Assembly: GCA_035576005.1 (NCBI GenBank)
Contig: DATLXH010000106.1
Span: forward strand, 1-58,037
DNA: 58,037 nt
Direction of reading: 5' to 3'
Source: DATLXH01 sp035576005
GTDB taxonomy: Bacteria > Acidobacteriota > Thermoanaerobaculia > Gp7-AA8
Position numbers and translations under genes: made by a program. The first letter of the stretch is position 1. Every line of letters begins with the position of its first letter. Positions 36,152 through 45,254 of this stretch are shown one piece after another. The notes under the pieces are model-generated. The model searched no databases. It worked only from the letters and a program-made list of their open reading frames with translations, and was not told the origin of the DNA.

Positions 36152-38176
36152 CTACCCACCATCCTCGATGCCCCCGTCCCCCGCTTCGATCAACGCGAGA
36201 AACTCATCCTCGCTCAGAACCGCCACTCCAAGCTTCCGCGCCTTCTCGAGTTTCGATCCTGCGTCATCTCCTGCGACCACGTATGACGTGCGTGAAGAGA
36301 CGGACCCTGAGGCCTTTCCTCCCTCCCGCTCGATGATCGCGTGAACCTCGTCGCGGGAGTGATTCGCGAGCGTGCCCGTCACCACCACGGTCTTGCCTCG
36401 CAGCGCCACACCCGTTGCCATCATCTTGTGATGGGGTGAGACGCCGTTGAGCGTCAGTCTCTCGATCCGTTCCCGGTTTGCGACGATCTCGAAGTGAAAA
36501 CGAATCGACTCGGAGACCTTCGGTCCGATCTCCGGAATCTCGATGAGCTCTTCATGCGTCGCGATCATCAACTTGTCGAGAGATCGGAAGTGTCCGGCAA
36601 GAATCCGTGCACTCCGCTCGCCCACGAAACGGATGCCGAGCGCATAGATCAATCTGGAGAGCTCGACCTGTTTCGATTTCTCGATCTCCGATCGCAGGTT
36701 GGTCGCTGATTTCTCTCCCCACCGTTCCAGCGAAGCCAGCTGCTCCTGCGTCAGGCTGTAGAGGGCCGCATAATCCGAGACCAGCCCGCGCGCGATGAGA
36801 GCTTCAACGACTTTGTCTCCCAGTCCCTCGATGTTCATAGCCTTCCGTGACGCGAAGTGAATGATCGACTCCTTCACAATCGCTGGACACCCACCATTGA
36901 TGCAGCGAAATGCGACCTCACCTTCGAATTGATGAACGGCTTCGCTGCAGACAGGACAGTGAGTCGGAGCAATGACGGCCGTGGTGCCTTCGGGCCGCTG
37001 TGACAGCTGGACGGCAGTCACCTTGGGGATGACATCGCCTCCCTTCTCCACCGAGACTGTGTCCCCGACTCGGATGTCCTTACGTGCAACCTCTTCGTAG
37101 TTGTGAAGAGTTGACCGGCGCACCGTCGAGCCACCGATATGCACCGGATCGAACTCAGCCACGGGCGTGATCGATCCCGTGCGGCCCACCTGCGCTGTGA
37201 TGGCCCTGATGATCGTCGTTGCGGCTTCGGGCGGGTACTTGTAGGCGACAGCCCACCGCGGTGCCTTGGATGTGGTTCCGAGCTCCTCCTGAAGGCGGCG
37301 CGAGTTCACTTTTACGACGATTCCGTCGATCTCGAACGGGAGCGAATCACGCCTGATCCGCCACTCCTCGATGAACCGAGACAGCTCTTCGAGTGTCCGG
37401 CAGATCTTCCTTGCTGGATTGACGGGAAACCCTGAAGCCTCCAGGATGGTGTAGACCTCAGTTTGCGAGCCAGGAGCACGTTCATCTGCTCGCACGACGT
37501 GATAGAGCAGTGCCCGCAACTTCCGCTTCGCTGCCTGCCTGGGATCGAGCAGTCTGAGCGAGCCGGCCGCCGTATTGCGCGGGTTCGCAAGCATCGCCTC
37601 CCCTTCCTCTTCCTTCTCAGCGTTCATCCGGGTGAAGTCGTTTCTTTCGATATAGATCTCGCCCCTGAGCTCGAGTCTCAAAAACTTCGTCGCGATCCTC
37701 AGAGGCAGCCCACGAACCGTGCGCACATTCGACGTGACGTCGTCCCCTCTGACTCCGTCCCCACGAGTGGACCCGCGAACGAGGACCCCGTTCTCGTAAG
37801 TGAGCTCGATGGACACTCCGTCGATCTTCAGCTCGGCGTTGTATTCGACCTCCTCGCCCGTCACCTTCCGCACCCGCGTGTCCCATTCGGTCAGTTCTTC
37901 GAACGAGTAGACGTTGTCGATCGACAGCATCGGCGGGTCATGGATCACGGTCTCGAAGCCATGGACAGGGGAACCACCGACTCTAACCGAAGGCGAATCC
38001 GATGTCTGCAGCTCCGGATGCGCTGCCTCGAGCTCGACGAGTCGGCGCATGAGCTGATCGAACTCGTAATCGCCAATCTCCGGAGCATGCTCGATGTAGT
38101 ACAGCCGCTCATGGCGCTCGAGCTCCGTACGAAGTTTCCTGATCTCGTTACCGGGTGTCATCGCCTTGGTAGTCAT
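36152..38176 (-). CDS. ligA: NAD-dependent DNA ligase LigA
   Basis: About 674 residues, the standard length. The adenylated lysine is K117 in the KIDG motif (ELKIDGVS); the N-terminal NAD-binding domain, OB fold, a C4 zinc finger (CPVC and later CINGGC), helix-hairpin-helix repeats and a C-terminal BRCT domain (VVVTGTLANHSRDEV) follow in order. It seals nicks in replication and repair. A GTG directly before the ATG is an alternative start. The next gene upstream, ftsY, is 47 bases away on the same strand. Confidence 0.97.
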   Translation of the reverse strand: MTTKAMTPGNEIRKLRTELERHERLYYIEHAPEIGDYEFDQLMRRLVELEAAHPELQTSDSPSVRVGGSPVHGFETVIHDPPMLSIDNVYSFEELTEWDTRVRKVTGEEVEYNAELKIDGVSIELTYENGVLVRGSTRGDGVRGDDVTSNVRTVRGLPLRIATKFLRLELRGEIYIERNDFTRMNAEKEEEGEAMLANPRNTAAGSLRLLDPRQAAKRKLRALLYHVVRADERAPGSQTEVYTILEASGFPVNPARKICRTLEELSRFIEEWRIRRDSLPFEIDGIVVKVNSRRLQEELGTTSKAPRWAVAYKYPPEAATTIIRAITAQVGRTGSITPVAEFDPVHIGGSTVRRSTLHNYEEVARKDIRVGDTVSVEKGGDVIPKVTAVQLSQRPEGTTAVIAPTHCPVCSEAVHQFEGEVAFRCINGGCPAIVKESIIHFASRKAMNIEGLGDKVVEALIARGLVSDYAALYSLTQEQLASLERWGEKSATNLRSEIEKSKQVELSRLIYALGIRFVGERSARILAGHFRSLDKLMIATHEELIEIPEIGPKVSESIRFHFEIVANRERIERLTLNGVSPHHKMMATGVALRGKTVVVTGTLANHSRDEVHAIIEREGGKASGSVSSRTSYVVAGDDAGSKLEKARKLGVAVLSEDEFLALIEAGDGGIEDGG

Positions 38177-38223
38177 CACACTCTCAGCTCACCGGCTTCG
38201 ATGCGCAAGGGAAGCGCCGAACC

Positions 38224-39153
38224 CTAACCTTCAAAAATCGTATCGACGTATGCGTCGGGATCGAATTCGATCAGATCGTCTACCGCTTCTCCGACTCCAA
38301 TAAAGCGAACAGGGATCTCGAATTTTCGCATGATCGAAAGAATGACTCCGCCCTTGGCTGTTCCATCGAGTTTGGTGATCACGATTCCGGTTACCTTCGC
38401 CGCCTCCAGGAATGCCGCAGCCTGCGTCACTCCGTTCTGACCCGTCGTCCCGTCGATGACCAGGAACGTCTCGTGCGGAGCGCCTGGCATCTCCTTCGTA
38501 ATCACCCTCCGGATCTTAGAGAGCTCCTGCATGAGATGCGACTTGTTGTGCAGTCTCCCAGCAGTATCGATCAGCACCACGTCGATTCCGCGTGAGCGGG
38601 CAGCGACGATGGCGTCGTGAGCTACGGCTGCCGGATCGGACCCGCTCTTGTGCTTGACGACCGGAACCCCAACGCGGTCCCCCCAGGTCTGAAGCTGTTC
38701 GATTGCGGCAGCCCGAAAGGTGTCGGCCGCCCCAATGAGCACGCTTCTCCCCGCACTCTGAAACCTGCTCGCAAGCTTCGCGACGGAAGTCGTCTTGCCT
38801 GTTCCGTTGACTCCGACGATGAGGATGACGAACGGGCGAGCGGAAGAGGGATCGATCGAGGTCAGCGTTCTCTTCGGAATCAGTTTACGAGTTTCCTCGC
38901 GTAGGACTTCTCCGAGCCTCTTGACGTCGCGGATCTTTTCTTCACGCGTCCTGCGCTCGATGGTGTCGATCAGCTCGGTTGACAGCTCCGATCCAACATC
39001 GGCCCCCAAGAGTGCCTCTTCCAGCGCATCGATCGCCGCCTGATCGATAGGCAGATCGGGTGTGACGGCGCTCTTTACCTTCTCGATGATCTCCGTGTGC
39101 GTCATGAAAAGACCGCGCCGGAGCTTGTCGTAGAAACTTTTCTCGGCCGTCAT
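38224..39153 (-). CDS. ftsY: Signal recognition particle receptor FtsY
   Basis: 309 residues, an N-G domain form without the long acidic N-terminal domain of E. coli FtsY. The G1 motif is GVNGTGKTT (114-122), then DTFRAAAIEQL, DTAGR, TKLDGTAKGG and the C-terminal GVGEAVDDLIEFDPD. It docks ribosome-SRP complexes at the membrane. Its ATG overlaps the stop of the AAA+ ATPase gene by 4 nt (ATGA), so the two are translationally coupled. Confidence 0.96.
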   Translation of the reverse strand: MTAEKSFYDKLRRGLFMTHTEIIEKVKSAVTPDLPIDQAAIDALEEALLGADVGSELSTELIDTIERRTREEKIRDVKRLGEVLREETRKLIPKRTLTSIDPSSARPFVILIVGVNGTGKTTSVAKLASRFQSAGRSVLIGAADTFRAAAIEQLQTWGDRVGVPVVKHKSGSDPAAVAHDAIVAARSRGIDVVLIDTAGRLHNKSHLMQELSKIRRVITKEMPGAPHETFLVIDGTTGQNGVTQAAAFLEAAKVTGIVITKLDGTAKGGVILSIMRKFEIPVRFIGVGEAVDDLIEFDPDAYVDTIFEG

Positions 39154-40241
39154 TTCACCCGGGCTCCGCTCTGGCGGTCTGCAATTGCCGAGCGGATCAT
39201 CTCCTCGTCGATCGTGACAGTGCCCTCACTTTTATTGGCCGACGCCGGCTCGAACTCCAACGCGCCCACGACCCTTCGATAGACTTCCCCGAGAGCTCTC
39301 GCTCCGAGTCGCTTCTGTCGCGACGCGTCCCATGCAATGGCCAGCAGCGCGCCTCGTGTGATCTGCAGATCGAGACCGAACTGTCGAAAATAATCGCGTG
39401 ACGTCCGAAACACCGAGTCGTCCGGATCGATGAAGATCGAAGCCAGCTCCGCCTCGCCGAGATCATCGAGAACGATGATCGACTCGAAACGGGAGATGAA
39501 CTGGGGGGCCATTCCATAGCGGAAGAGATCATCATGCTTGAGATAGTCGCGGAGGTTGAACGGCGTTTCCTCCCTCACCTCACCTGTCTTCGACACAACT
39601 ACGATGGGCCGCAGAGGCATCACATCGGCACCAATTGTGGCCCGCTTGAATACGCTCTCGTAGAGCTCCTCGAAAGCGCCTGCAGCGATAAACAGAATCG
39701 AGGAGGAGTTCGCCGCAGCCGACCGCCCCTCCGCCGTAAACGCGACGTTCTCGTTCTCAATGAGCGTGAGCAGAGCTTCCTGCGCAACGATCCCTCGCAC
39801 ATTCGGAGACGAGCCGACATGCGCACGAATCTTGTCGACCTCATCGATGAAGACGATTCCGTGCTCGACCCGCCTGACGACCTCTTCGTGACGCGCTCCT
39901 GCACCGATCTCGCTTCGAGCTCGTTCGTAGAGACGTCCGAGGACTGCGGTGGCCGGCGTCTGATGTGCTTCGGCCAGGACGTTCGCGTTGATCCTGACGG
40001 TGGTAGAAAACCCGCGCAGCTCGGGTCGACTCGCGAGGAAGCGCTCCACCGCCTTGATGAGCGTCGTCTTTCCGGAGCCTGAGTTGCCGATCAGCAGAAT
40101 GTTACCGGCGGGATGTCCCAGCAAATGCTTGACCACTGCAACCGACACATCCCGCAGAGCGCTATCCTGCCCGACCACGTCTTTACGCAGCGCCTCAAAC
40201 ACCTCGCTCGGCCGGAGTGGGGGTGCGTCACTAGCCCGCAT
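39150..40241 (-). CDS. AAA+ ATPase of the ClpX/HslU type without zinc domain
   Basis: 363 residues. Walker A IGNSGSGKTT (51-60), Walker B GIVFIDEVDK (128-137) and the sensor-2 block GARALGEVYRR are present. VVGQDSALRDVSVAV matches the ClpX start of the AAA+ core. The ClpX zinc-binding domain is absent, and no IGF-type ClpP-binding loop is evident, so it may act alone as an unfoldase. The start ATG lies inside a palindromic element (GTGAGAAATGCGGGCTAG); the original start may have been lost or lies further downstream. Coupled to ftsY by a 4-nt overlap. Confidence 0.82.
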   Translation of the reverse strand: MRASDAPPLRPSEVFEALRKDVVGQDSALRDVSVAVVKHLLGHPAGNILLIGNSGSGKTTLIKAVERFLASRPELRGFSTTVRINANVLAEAHQTPATAVLGRLYERARSEIGAGARHEEVVRRVEHGIVFIDEVDKIRAHVGSSPNVRGIVAQEALLTLIENENVAFTAEGRSAAANSSSILFIAAGAFEELYESVFKRATIGADVMPLRPIVVVSKTGEVREETPFNLRDYLKHDDLFRYGMAPQFISRFESIIVLDDLGEAELASIFIDPDDSVFRTSRDYFRQFGLDLQITRGALLAIAWDASRQKRLGARALGEVYRRVVGALEFEPASANKSEGTVTIDEEMIRSAIADRQSGARVK

Positions 40242-40412
40242 TTCTCACAGACCTTTGTCGTGAGACGGCGGAGAGTGGCTTGGATGCGAGGCGCACGGCG
40301 ATTTTGCGACGAAGCATAGTCGACACTATGTCAAGGAGCGAAATTGCCGTGCAACGAACTAGACAGGCCGCTATCCGTCGCCTCACGGCGAAGGTCTGTG
40401 AGAAATGCGGGC
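40234..40412. repeat. Full palindromic element, copy 4 (179 bp)
   Basis: Left TA at 40232-40233 is intact; the right flank reads CA instead of TA, a likely later mutation. Same orientation as copy 3. Its left end contains the ATG of the AAA+ gene on the minus strand. Confidence 0.85.
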
Positions 40413-40433
40413 CAAGCATTCGCTGATGCGGGA

Positions 40434-40512
40434 TGCAAAATAGAAGGAGTGCTACGCGTCATCGGAGTCGAGCGGGCGTCTCTCTGCATTCTGCTTTTTG
40501 CATTCGGCATTT
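40434..40512. repeat. Short ATTCTGC-type repeat
   Basis: GATGCAAAATAGAAGG at the left and CATTCTGCTTTTTGCATTC at the right form a loose inverted pair near the end of the tail-anchored protein gene. Related to the arrays near 9956-10101 and 19184-19256. Confidence 0.4.
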
Positions 40513-40518
40513 CACCAC

Positions 40519-41136
40519 TCACCCGGTGAACATCGACACCACGACCCCGAGGAGCAATACCCCAACGATGGCGAGAGAGACCCAGAACGTCTGGATCGTC
40601 TGCTTGTGCATCCTGCCCGCTTCCTTCCGCTCACCGAGCAGGTACTGGAGGAACTCTATGCGGGGGCGAACGATGCCGAGCTTCTCGTCAGATGCGGGAT
40701 AAACCACCTGGTTGATGTCTGGAATGATGATCACCGGAATCACGATCGCGCCGCCGACTCGTGAGATATAGCGGCCTAGACGCTCATTGTGAGGAGTCTC
40801 GGCCTGCGCCACGATGCACACATAGACGGTGGTGGTCTGAAAGACCGTCATTGCCTTCGCGACGGCACCTTTGGCAGTGAAGATGTTCTTGATGCCCTCG
40901 ACTGCCTGCTTGAGAACTTTCTCGCTGAACTCGGGGAAGTCGATCAGGACGAACGCGGTCTCGCCTGAGGTAAAGAGGATCCGTTCCCGCCGGCGGTAGA
41001 TCCTCTCCTGACCTTCGATCCAGTCGGACTGATCGTCGGTTGTGAAGCCCTCGCGCAGAAGGGCCTCCACGAGTCTCGTGAGGGGGTTGGTGTCCCCGGG
41101 TGATTCGAGCGGTTTAACTGCTGTGATCTTTGACAT
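40519..41136 (-). CDS. Tail-anchored membrane protein of unknown function
   Basis: 205 residues: a soluble domain of about 175 residues (FTSGETAFVLIDFPEFSEK, VYVCIVAQAETPHNERL, GAIVIPVIIIPDINQVVYP) and a single C-terminal helix QTFWVSLAIVGVLLLGVVVS. I recognise no family. It overlaps the preceding response-regulator gene by 23 nt, so the two are probably co-expressed; the receiver domain could control this protein. Confidence 0.7.
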   Translation of the reverse strand: MSKITAVKPLESPGDTNPLTRLVEALLREGFTTDDQSDWIEGQERIYRRRERILFTSGETAFVLIDFPEFSEKVLKQAVEGIKNIFTAKGAVAKAMTVFQTTTVYVCIVAQAETPHNERLGRYISRVGGAIVIPVIIIPDINQVVYPASDEKLGIVRPRIEFLQYLLGERKEAGRMHKQTIQTFWVSLAIVGVLLLGVVVSMFTG

Positions 41137-41476
41137 ATTTTTTCACGAGCCGGATTAGATCATCGAATTCAAACGGTTTGCCCAGGTGGTCGTTCGCGCC
41201 GCAGGATAATGCCTTTTCGGCAATATCCCTGTCTCCGGACACGACGATGAACGGAATCTCGCGTGTTGCTTCCTCAGCTTTCAGTGCAATACAGAGGTCC
41301 GCTCCATTCATCCCCCGGATCGTCAGATCCGCGAAGACCAGCTGCGGAAGATCTGCCCGCACCTTCTCGAGAGCACTGTTTCCATCCGTGACGGTCTCCG
41401 CTTTGTAGCCGTTGCGCTGAAGCACGAGGGCAATCAGTCTCGAAACCTGCGGATCATCTTCGACTACCAGGATCAA
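41114..41476 (-). CDS. Single-domain response regulator (CheY-like)
   Basis: 120 residues, receiver domain only. D7-D8 bind Mg, D50 (FADLTI) is the phosphate acceptor, S80 and K100 (HLGKPFEF) complete the site. It starts at TTG with GGAG about 6 nt ahead. No histidine kinase is nearby, so the partner kinase is encoded elsewhere. The overlap with the tail-anchored protein gene suggests that protein as output. Confidence 0.9.
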   Translation of the reverse strand: MILVVEDDPQVSRLIALVLQRNGYKAETVTDGNSALEKVRADLPQLVFADLTIRGMNGADLCIALKAEEATREIPFIVVSGDRDIAEKALSCGANDHLGKPFEFDDLIRLVKKYVKDHSS

Positions 41477-41518
41477 CTGCGTCTCCTAATACGAACTGCC
41501 GTCCGTACAAAATCACTT

Positions 41519-41998
41519 TTACTCGAATGCAAACCGCACGCGCTTGCGAAGATGACCAAGAATCGCGCCAAGAAGGGCGCCGGCTCCATTCCAGATCACG
41601 TCATTGATGTCTGTCACCCTGGTGGGAAGGAAGTATTGCAACGCCTCGACAGCGAGACTGAACGTCAGGCCGAGGAGAACCGTAAGAAGATACGACTGAT
41701 TCGTCGGCCGATCGACTTTGTCGAGAAGGACGAACATCAGGAAGCCCCACGGCAGAAACAGCAGGACATTGAGGATCATCGGCATCACCAGCGCGACCAC
41801 TGTCGAGGTCGGAAGAGGCCCTTCACCGAACTTTCTCGCCAGCACGCGTACTTCTCTGAAAGGAACCGGGTCGACTTTCGCGTAAGCCTTCCCTGCCAGA
41901 GAAAGCGTAATACTGGCGATCGAGACCGTAGTGGCCGCGAGCAGCAGTGCGGTCATCCACTTTTTGACCACCAGCAACTTTGTTCCGCTCTTTCCCAT
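41519..41998 (-). CDS. VanZ-family membrane protein
   Basis: 159 residues with four hydrophobic segments. LNVLLFLPWGF and the late AVEALQYFLPTRVTDIND followed by NGAGALLGAILG are the VanZ-like signature. Family members are of uncertain function; VanZ itself gives low-level teicoplanin resistance, which cannot be assumed here. No ribosome site is obvious. It lies 43 bases upstream of the response-regulator gene, possibly in the same transcript. Confidence 0.85.
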   Translation of the reverse strand: MGKSGTKLLVVKKWMTALLLAATTVSIASITLSLAGKAYAKVDPVPFREVRVLARKFGEGPLPTSTVVALVMPMILNVLLFLPWGFLMFVLLDKVDRPTNQSYLLTVLLGLTFSLAVEALQYFLPTRVTDINDVIWNGAGALLGAILGHLRKRVRFAFE

Positions 41999-42102
41999 TT
42001 GTGCATCGGTCCAGCTCGAAAACTACGTGACGAAGGTGTATTGGCCGCTCCGCGTTTCGACTCTCGCCGGGTAACTCCCGCGAGGTTGCCAGAATCATGC
42101 AA

Positions 42103-42345
42103 GCCCGCATTTCTCACAGACCTTCGCCGCGATACGGCGGATAGCGGCCTGGATGCAAGGCGCACGACGGTTGCGCGACGAGAGCAAGTTGACATTGTGT
42201 CCAGAGCAACCGGGGCGGGTGTAGGGACGCAGGGCCTGCGTCCGGCACCCAGACATTCGCATCAGGAATTCTGCATCCCTTGCATGAACCCTCGTCCAAA
42301 GCGATGGCCGACGACAATCTTCTCGGTCAGGGACAGGGTACCGGA
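42103..42345. repeat. Composite palindromic element, right end missing
   Basis: Begins with GCCCGCATTTCTCACAGACC (left flank AA, not TA) and the standard left arm, then passes into the GGGTGTAGGGACGCAGGG module shared with 18261-18412 and 54813-54966. The last 50 or so bases with the right terminus, present in the 54813 copy, are absent; instead the broken MarC-like gene begins. Confidence 0.7.
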
Positions 42346-42346
42346 C

Positions 42347-42478
42347 TCGACCTTCGTCGGAGAACGTGCCCGCACGGTATTCAGCAAAATCATGGCTCTG
42401 CTGCTAGGGGCAATCGGCGTTCAGCTCGTCCTCAATGGAATCAAGCCGCTGATCATCGACATCGTCAAGGCGGGGTGA
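42347..42478 (+). pseudogene. C-terminal remnant of a MarC-family (UPF0056) membrane protein
   Basis: About 43 codons ending in TGA read FVGERARTVFSKIMALLLGA and on through IGVQLVLNGI, which matches the last helix of MarC-family proteins. The preceding 160 or so codons expected for the family are missing and a composite repeat lies directly upstream, so the gene appears cut by a deletion at the end of that repeat. No start site suited to such a short product is seen. MarC proteins are inner-membrane proteins of unknown activity. Confidence 0.55.
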
Positions 42479-42505
42479 CTCTCACCCGAATTTCGGAGGC
42501 CTGAA

Positions 42506-42540
42506 GACGAAGGCGGGACAGTGAATAGCCCGCCTTCGTC
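42506..42540. terminator. Strong hairpin between converging genes
   Basis: A perfect 12-bp stem GACGAAGGCGGG / CCCGCCTTCGTC with an 11-base loop lies between the MarC remnant and the stop of the metallopeptidase gene. There is no T tract on either strand, so it is a 3' hairpin or weak bidirectional terminator. Confidence 0.5.
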
Positions 42541-42568
42541 TCTCAGCGCTCGATCTGTGAATCGATCT

Positions 42569-45124
42569 TTATCGCCGGGTGCTTCGCTTGCGAGCACTCC
42601 CGGCAGGTGTCACATTCACTGTCACCGTGTTGCTCGTCAGCACAGATGAGCAGCTGTTGGTGATACGCGCAAAATATTGCGACGTGACTGTGGGGCTCAC
42701 GGTGACGCTCGGTCCGGTCGCCCCGGGAATGGACACTCCGTTTTGAAACCAGCTGAAAGACAGCGCCGTCCCGGTGGCGCCTACGGAGAGCGTGACGCTC
42801 TTTCCCGACACGATGGTCGAGCCCGCGGGTTGCTGGGTAATCGCTGCCGGCATGCAGGCAGCCACAACGTTCACGACGGCGCTGTTGCTCGAGACCGTCG
42901 TCCCGCAGCCGGACACATTCACCCGGTAGCTGCCGGCGGTCGTCACGGAAATCGACGACTGAGTTTGACCGGAGAGGGCAACCCCGTCGCGGAACCATTG
43001 AAAGCTGTTCTGGCTACCGGTTGCATCGACAGAAAGAGTCGTCTGCTGGCCGGCCGTGATCGTAGCTCCAGTCGGCTGAGAGGTGATGACCGGGGCGACA
43101 CAAACGGACGTTACTGTGACAGTGACCGTGTTGCTTTGCGCCGGATTGGGAGTGCAGTTGTTGGAAGCTCGTGCGAAGTAACTTGTTGTCACCGAGGGAT
43201 TCACTGAAATCGAGGTTCCCGTGCCCGCGAAGGCGCCGCCGGTTGTGAACCACTGAATGGTTAGAGGAGCCGTGCCTGCCGCGCTCACGGAGAGAGTGGC
43301 TGAGGAGCCGGGCTGAATGGTGGCTGGGTTTGCGCTTGCTGCCCCGATCGAGGCAGCCGTGCAGACCGGGACGTTGACCGTGACTGTCACCGTGTTGCTC
43401 TGAGCGCCGGTGCTGTTACAACTGTTCGTCGCCCGGGCAAAGTAGCTCGTCGTCACAGAAGGTGCGACAGTGATTGAAGTGCCGTTGCCGGCAAAACCAC
43501 CGCCTGTTGTGAACCACTGAACCGTCACCGGCGCGGTGCCTGAGGCAGTGACTGAGAGAGTCGAGGAAGCACCGGGCTCAATTGCGGAGGGGCTTGCGCT
43601 TGCTGAGCCAATCGCCGCGGCAGTGCAAGTCGGAGCATTGACCGTTACGGTCACGGTGTTGCTCTGAGCACCCGACGAATTGCAACTGTTCGTAGCGCGA
43701 GCAAAGAAGCTCGTCGTGACCGACGGGCTCACGGAAATTGACGTCCCCGTGCCGACCAGCACGTTCCCGGAGGTAAACCACTGCACCGTTACCGGCGCGG
43801 TCCCGCCCACAACAACCGAGAGCGTGGCTGACTGTCCTGGCGCGATTGTGGAGGGACTTGCGCTCGCTGAGCCGATCGACGCGGCAGTGCATGGCGGTGG
43901 AGTCGAGCCACCGGAGCCGTAAACATGCGCTGCAGCTCGCTGATCCCACGGTTGAAGGTTCGCACCGAACGATGCGAACGATTTAAAGTTCATGACCGCG
44001 ACGGACGTGGTGTCCGGGCTCTCGTTCGAATGACGGAAATTGAGGGAATGACCCAGCTCGTGAGCGACCACTTCGTCGAGTAACTGCTGGGTGAAAGTAG
44101 CGCTAGCCGCGATCGCTATGTCCGACTCTGTAATCTCGGCGTGCTTGTCAGCAGGAAGAGGTTGAGAAATCCGAACACGAACGGATGTAACTCCGACCTG
44201 GTTCCCCCCTCCCAGATCGCTATTCGTGGCGGCAAACTCTATCGAATTGATGTCGTCGCCGTCTTCGGAGAACGTGTTGTACCGAGTTCCATCGGTACCG
44301 CCACGAACAAGCGCGATTGAGGAGTTCGGTTCGCCATTCCATGCAGCCATCGCACGATCTACGGCACCGGTGCTGTCGAGGCCTGTGCCCTGGGAGCCTT
44401 TCGTTCTGAAGGTGACCGAGCCGCCGGCAAGCATCTGAACCCAGCGCGCGCCAAAAGTTCCGAGATTGCCGAAGTTGTACAAAGCTTCATAGTCGAGAGC
44501 GGAAAACCCGTGATTGGCAGAGTGAATGACAGAACGGCGTAGCTGAGGTGAGGCAGAGTAGTCAGAGGAATCCTGGATACCGCAGACGATGGATTCAATG
44601 AACGTCAGGAACGGTGCTGAGGCACGCGGCCTTTCCTCGTGTCTTTTCCATTCATAGTCCCAGCCAAATACTTCCTCTCCCGTTGCTCCGCGCACCAGGA
44701 ATTCCGCACCGATGGCATCACGAACGAAATTGAACTTCCCCAGGATTTTGCCCCAGGTTCGCCAGCTCTGGTCTTCCCGCTGCTGAAGAAAGACCAGGAC
44801 TCGTTCGCCAGGAACGTATTCCGGTGTTCCCTGAATCTTGAGGGCACGGTTTCCGAAACTTCCCCCGGCTTCGGTGATTCGCAACGGTTCGCCAGTTTCA
44901 ATGCGGCCCTTGAACACCCGTTCGATTGAAAGATCGTAATGCGTCTGTATACCGCCATCAGCCGTCGGCTCGACGAACCGCACTTCGACGGTTCCGATCA
45001 CGATTGCGTGAGCCGCCTGGACGAGCTCGCGATCGGGAGGAACGATGAAGGAGGCCGCAAATGCAGGCAACCCGCCTATCAGCAGGACGGCGGCAAGAAA
45101 TGAGCTTCGCTTCTGATGGTTCAA
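42569..45124 (-). CDS. Large secreted zinc metallopeptidase with Ig-like repeats
   Basis: About 851 residues. A signal peptide (LAAVLLIGGLPAFA) leads to a conserved N-terminal region and a metallopeptidase domain with the metzincin-type motif HELGHSLNFRH (355-365). After it come three nearly identical Ig-like repeats of about 85-90 residues, with SPSTIAPGQSATLSV and VTVQWFT cores, then two more diverged ones with QWFRDGV and FSWFQNGV. The TTG start is chosen because GGGGGAG stands 5-6 nt ahead. A paralog lies just upstream on the same strand. Substrate unknown. Confidence 0.87.
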   Translation of the reverse strand: MNHQKRSSFLAAVLLIGGLPAFAASFIVPPDRELVQAAHAIVIGTVEVRFVEPTADGGIQTHYDLSIERVFKGRIETGEPLRITEAGGSFGNRALKIQGTPEYVPGERVLVFLQQREDQSWRTWGKILGKFNFVRDAIGAEFLVRGATGEEVFGWDYEWKRHEERPRASAPFLTFIESIVCGIQDSSDYSASPQLRRSVIHSANHGFSALDYEALYNFGNLGTFGARWVQMLAGGSVTFRTKGSQGTGLDSTGAVDRAMAAWNGEPNSSIALVRGGTDGTRYNTFSEDGDDINSIEFAATNSDLGGGNQVGVTSVRVRISQPLPADKHAEITESDIAIAASATFTQQLLDEVVAHELGHSLNFRHSNESPDTTSVAVMNFKSFASFGANLQPWDQRAAAHVYGSGGSTPPPCTAASIGSASASPSTIAPGQSATLSVVVGGTAPVTVQWFTSGNVLVGTGTSISVSPSVTTSFFARATNSCNSSGAQSNTVTVTVNAPTCTAAAIGSASASPSAIEPGASSTLSVTASGTAPVTVQWFTTGGGFAGNGTSITVAPSVTTSYFARATNSCNSTGAQSNTVTVTVNVPVCTAASIGAASANPATIQPGSSATLSVSAAGTAPLTIQWFTTGGAFAGTGTSISVNPSVTTSYFARASNNCTPNPAQSNTVTVTVTSVCVAPVITSQPTGATITAGQQTTLSVDATGSQNSFQWFRDGVALSGQTQSSISVTTAGSYRVNVSGCGTTVSSNSAVVNVVAACMPAAITQQPAGSTIVSGKSVTLSVGATGTALSFSWFQNGVSIPGATGPSVTVSPTVTSQYFARITNSCSSVLTSNTVTVNVTPAGSARKRSTRR

Positions 45125-45254
45125 GATTTCTCCCCCGACGCTAGCATACAAACCACAAAGAAAAAGCGTAAACGATTGTTCAAGAGCTACCCCTCCAAAC
45201 CTCTCACTACTTACAGTTCAAATCTGAACAAAGTTGAAAATATCTTCTGGCCAA

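Noticed and set aside
41552..42478. A long plus-strand reading frame of about 308 codons.
   Set aside because: It runs antisense through the VanZ gene and across the composite repeat; only its last 43 codons resemble a real protein (the MarC remnant).
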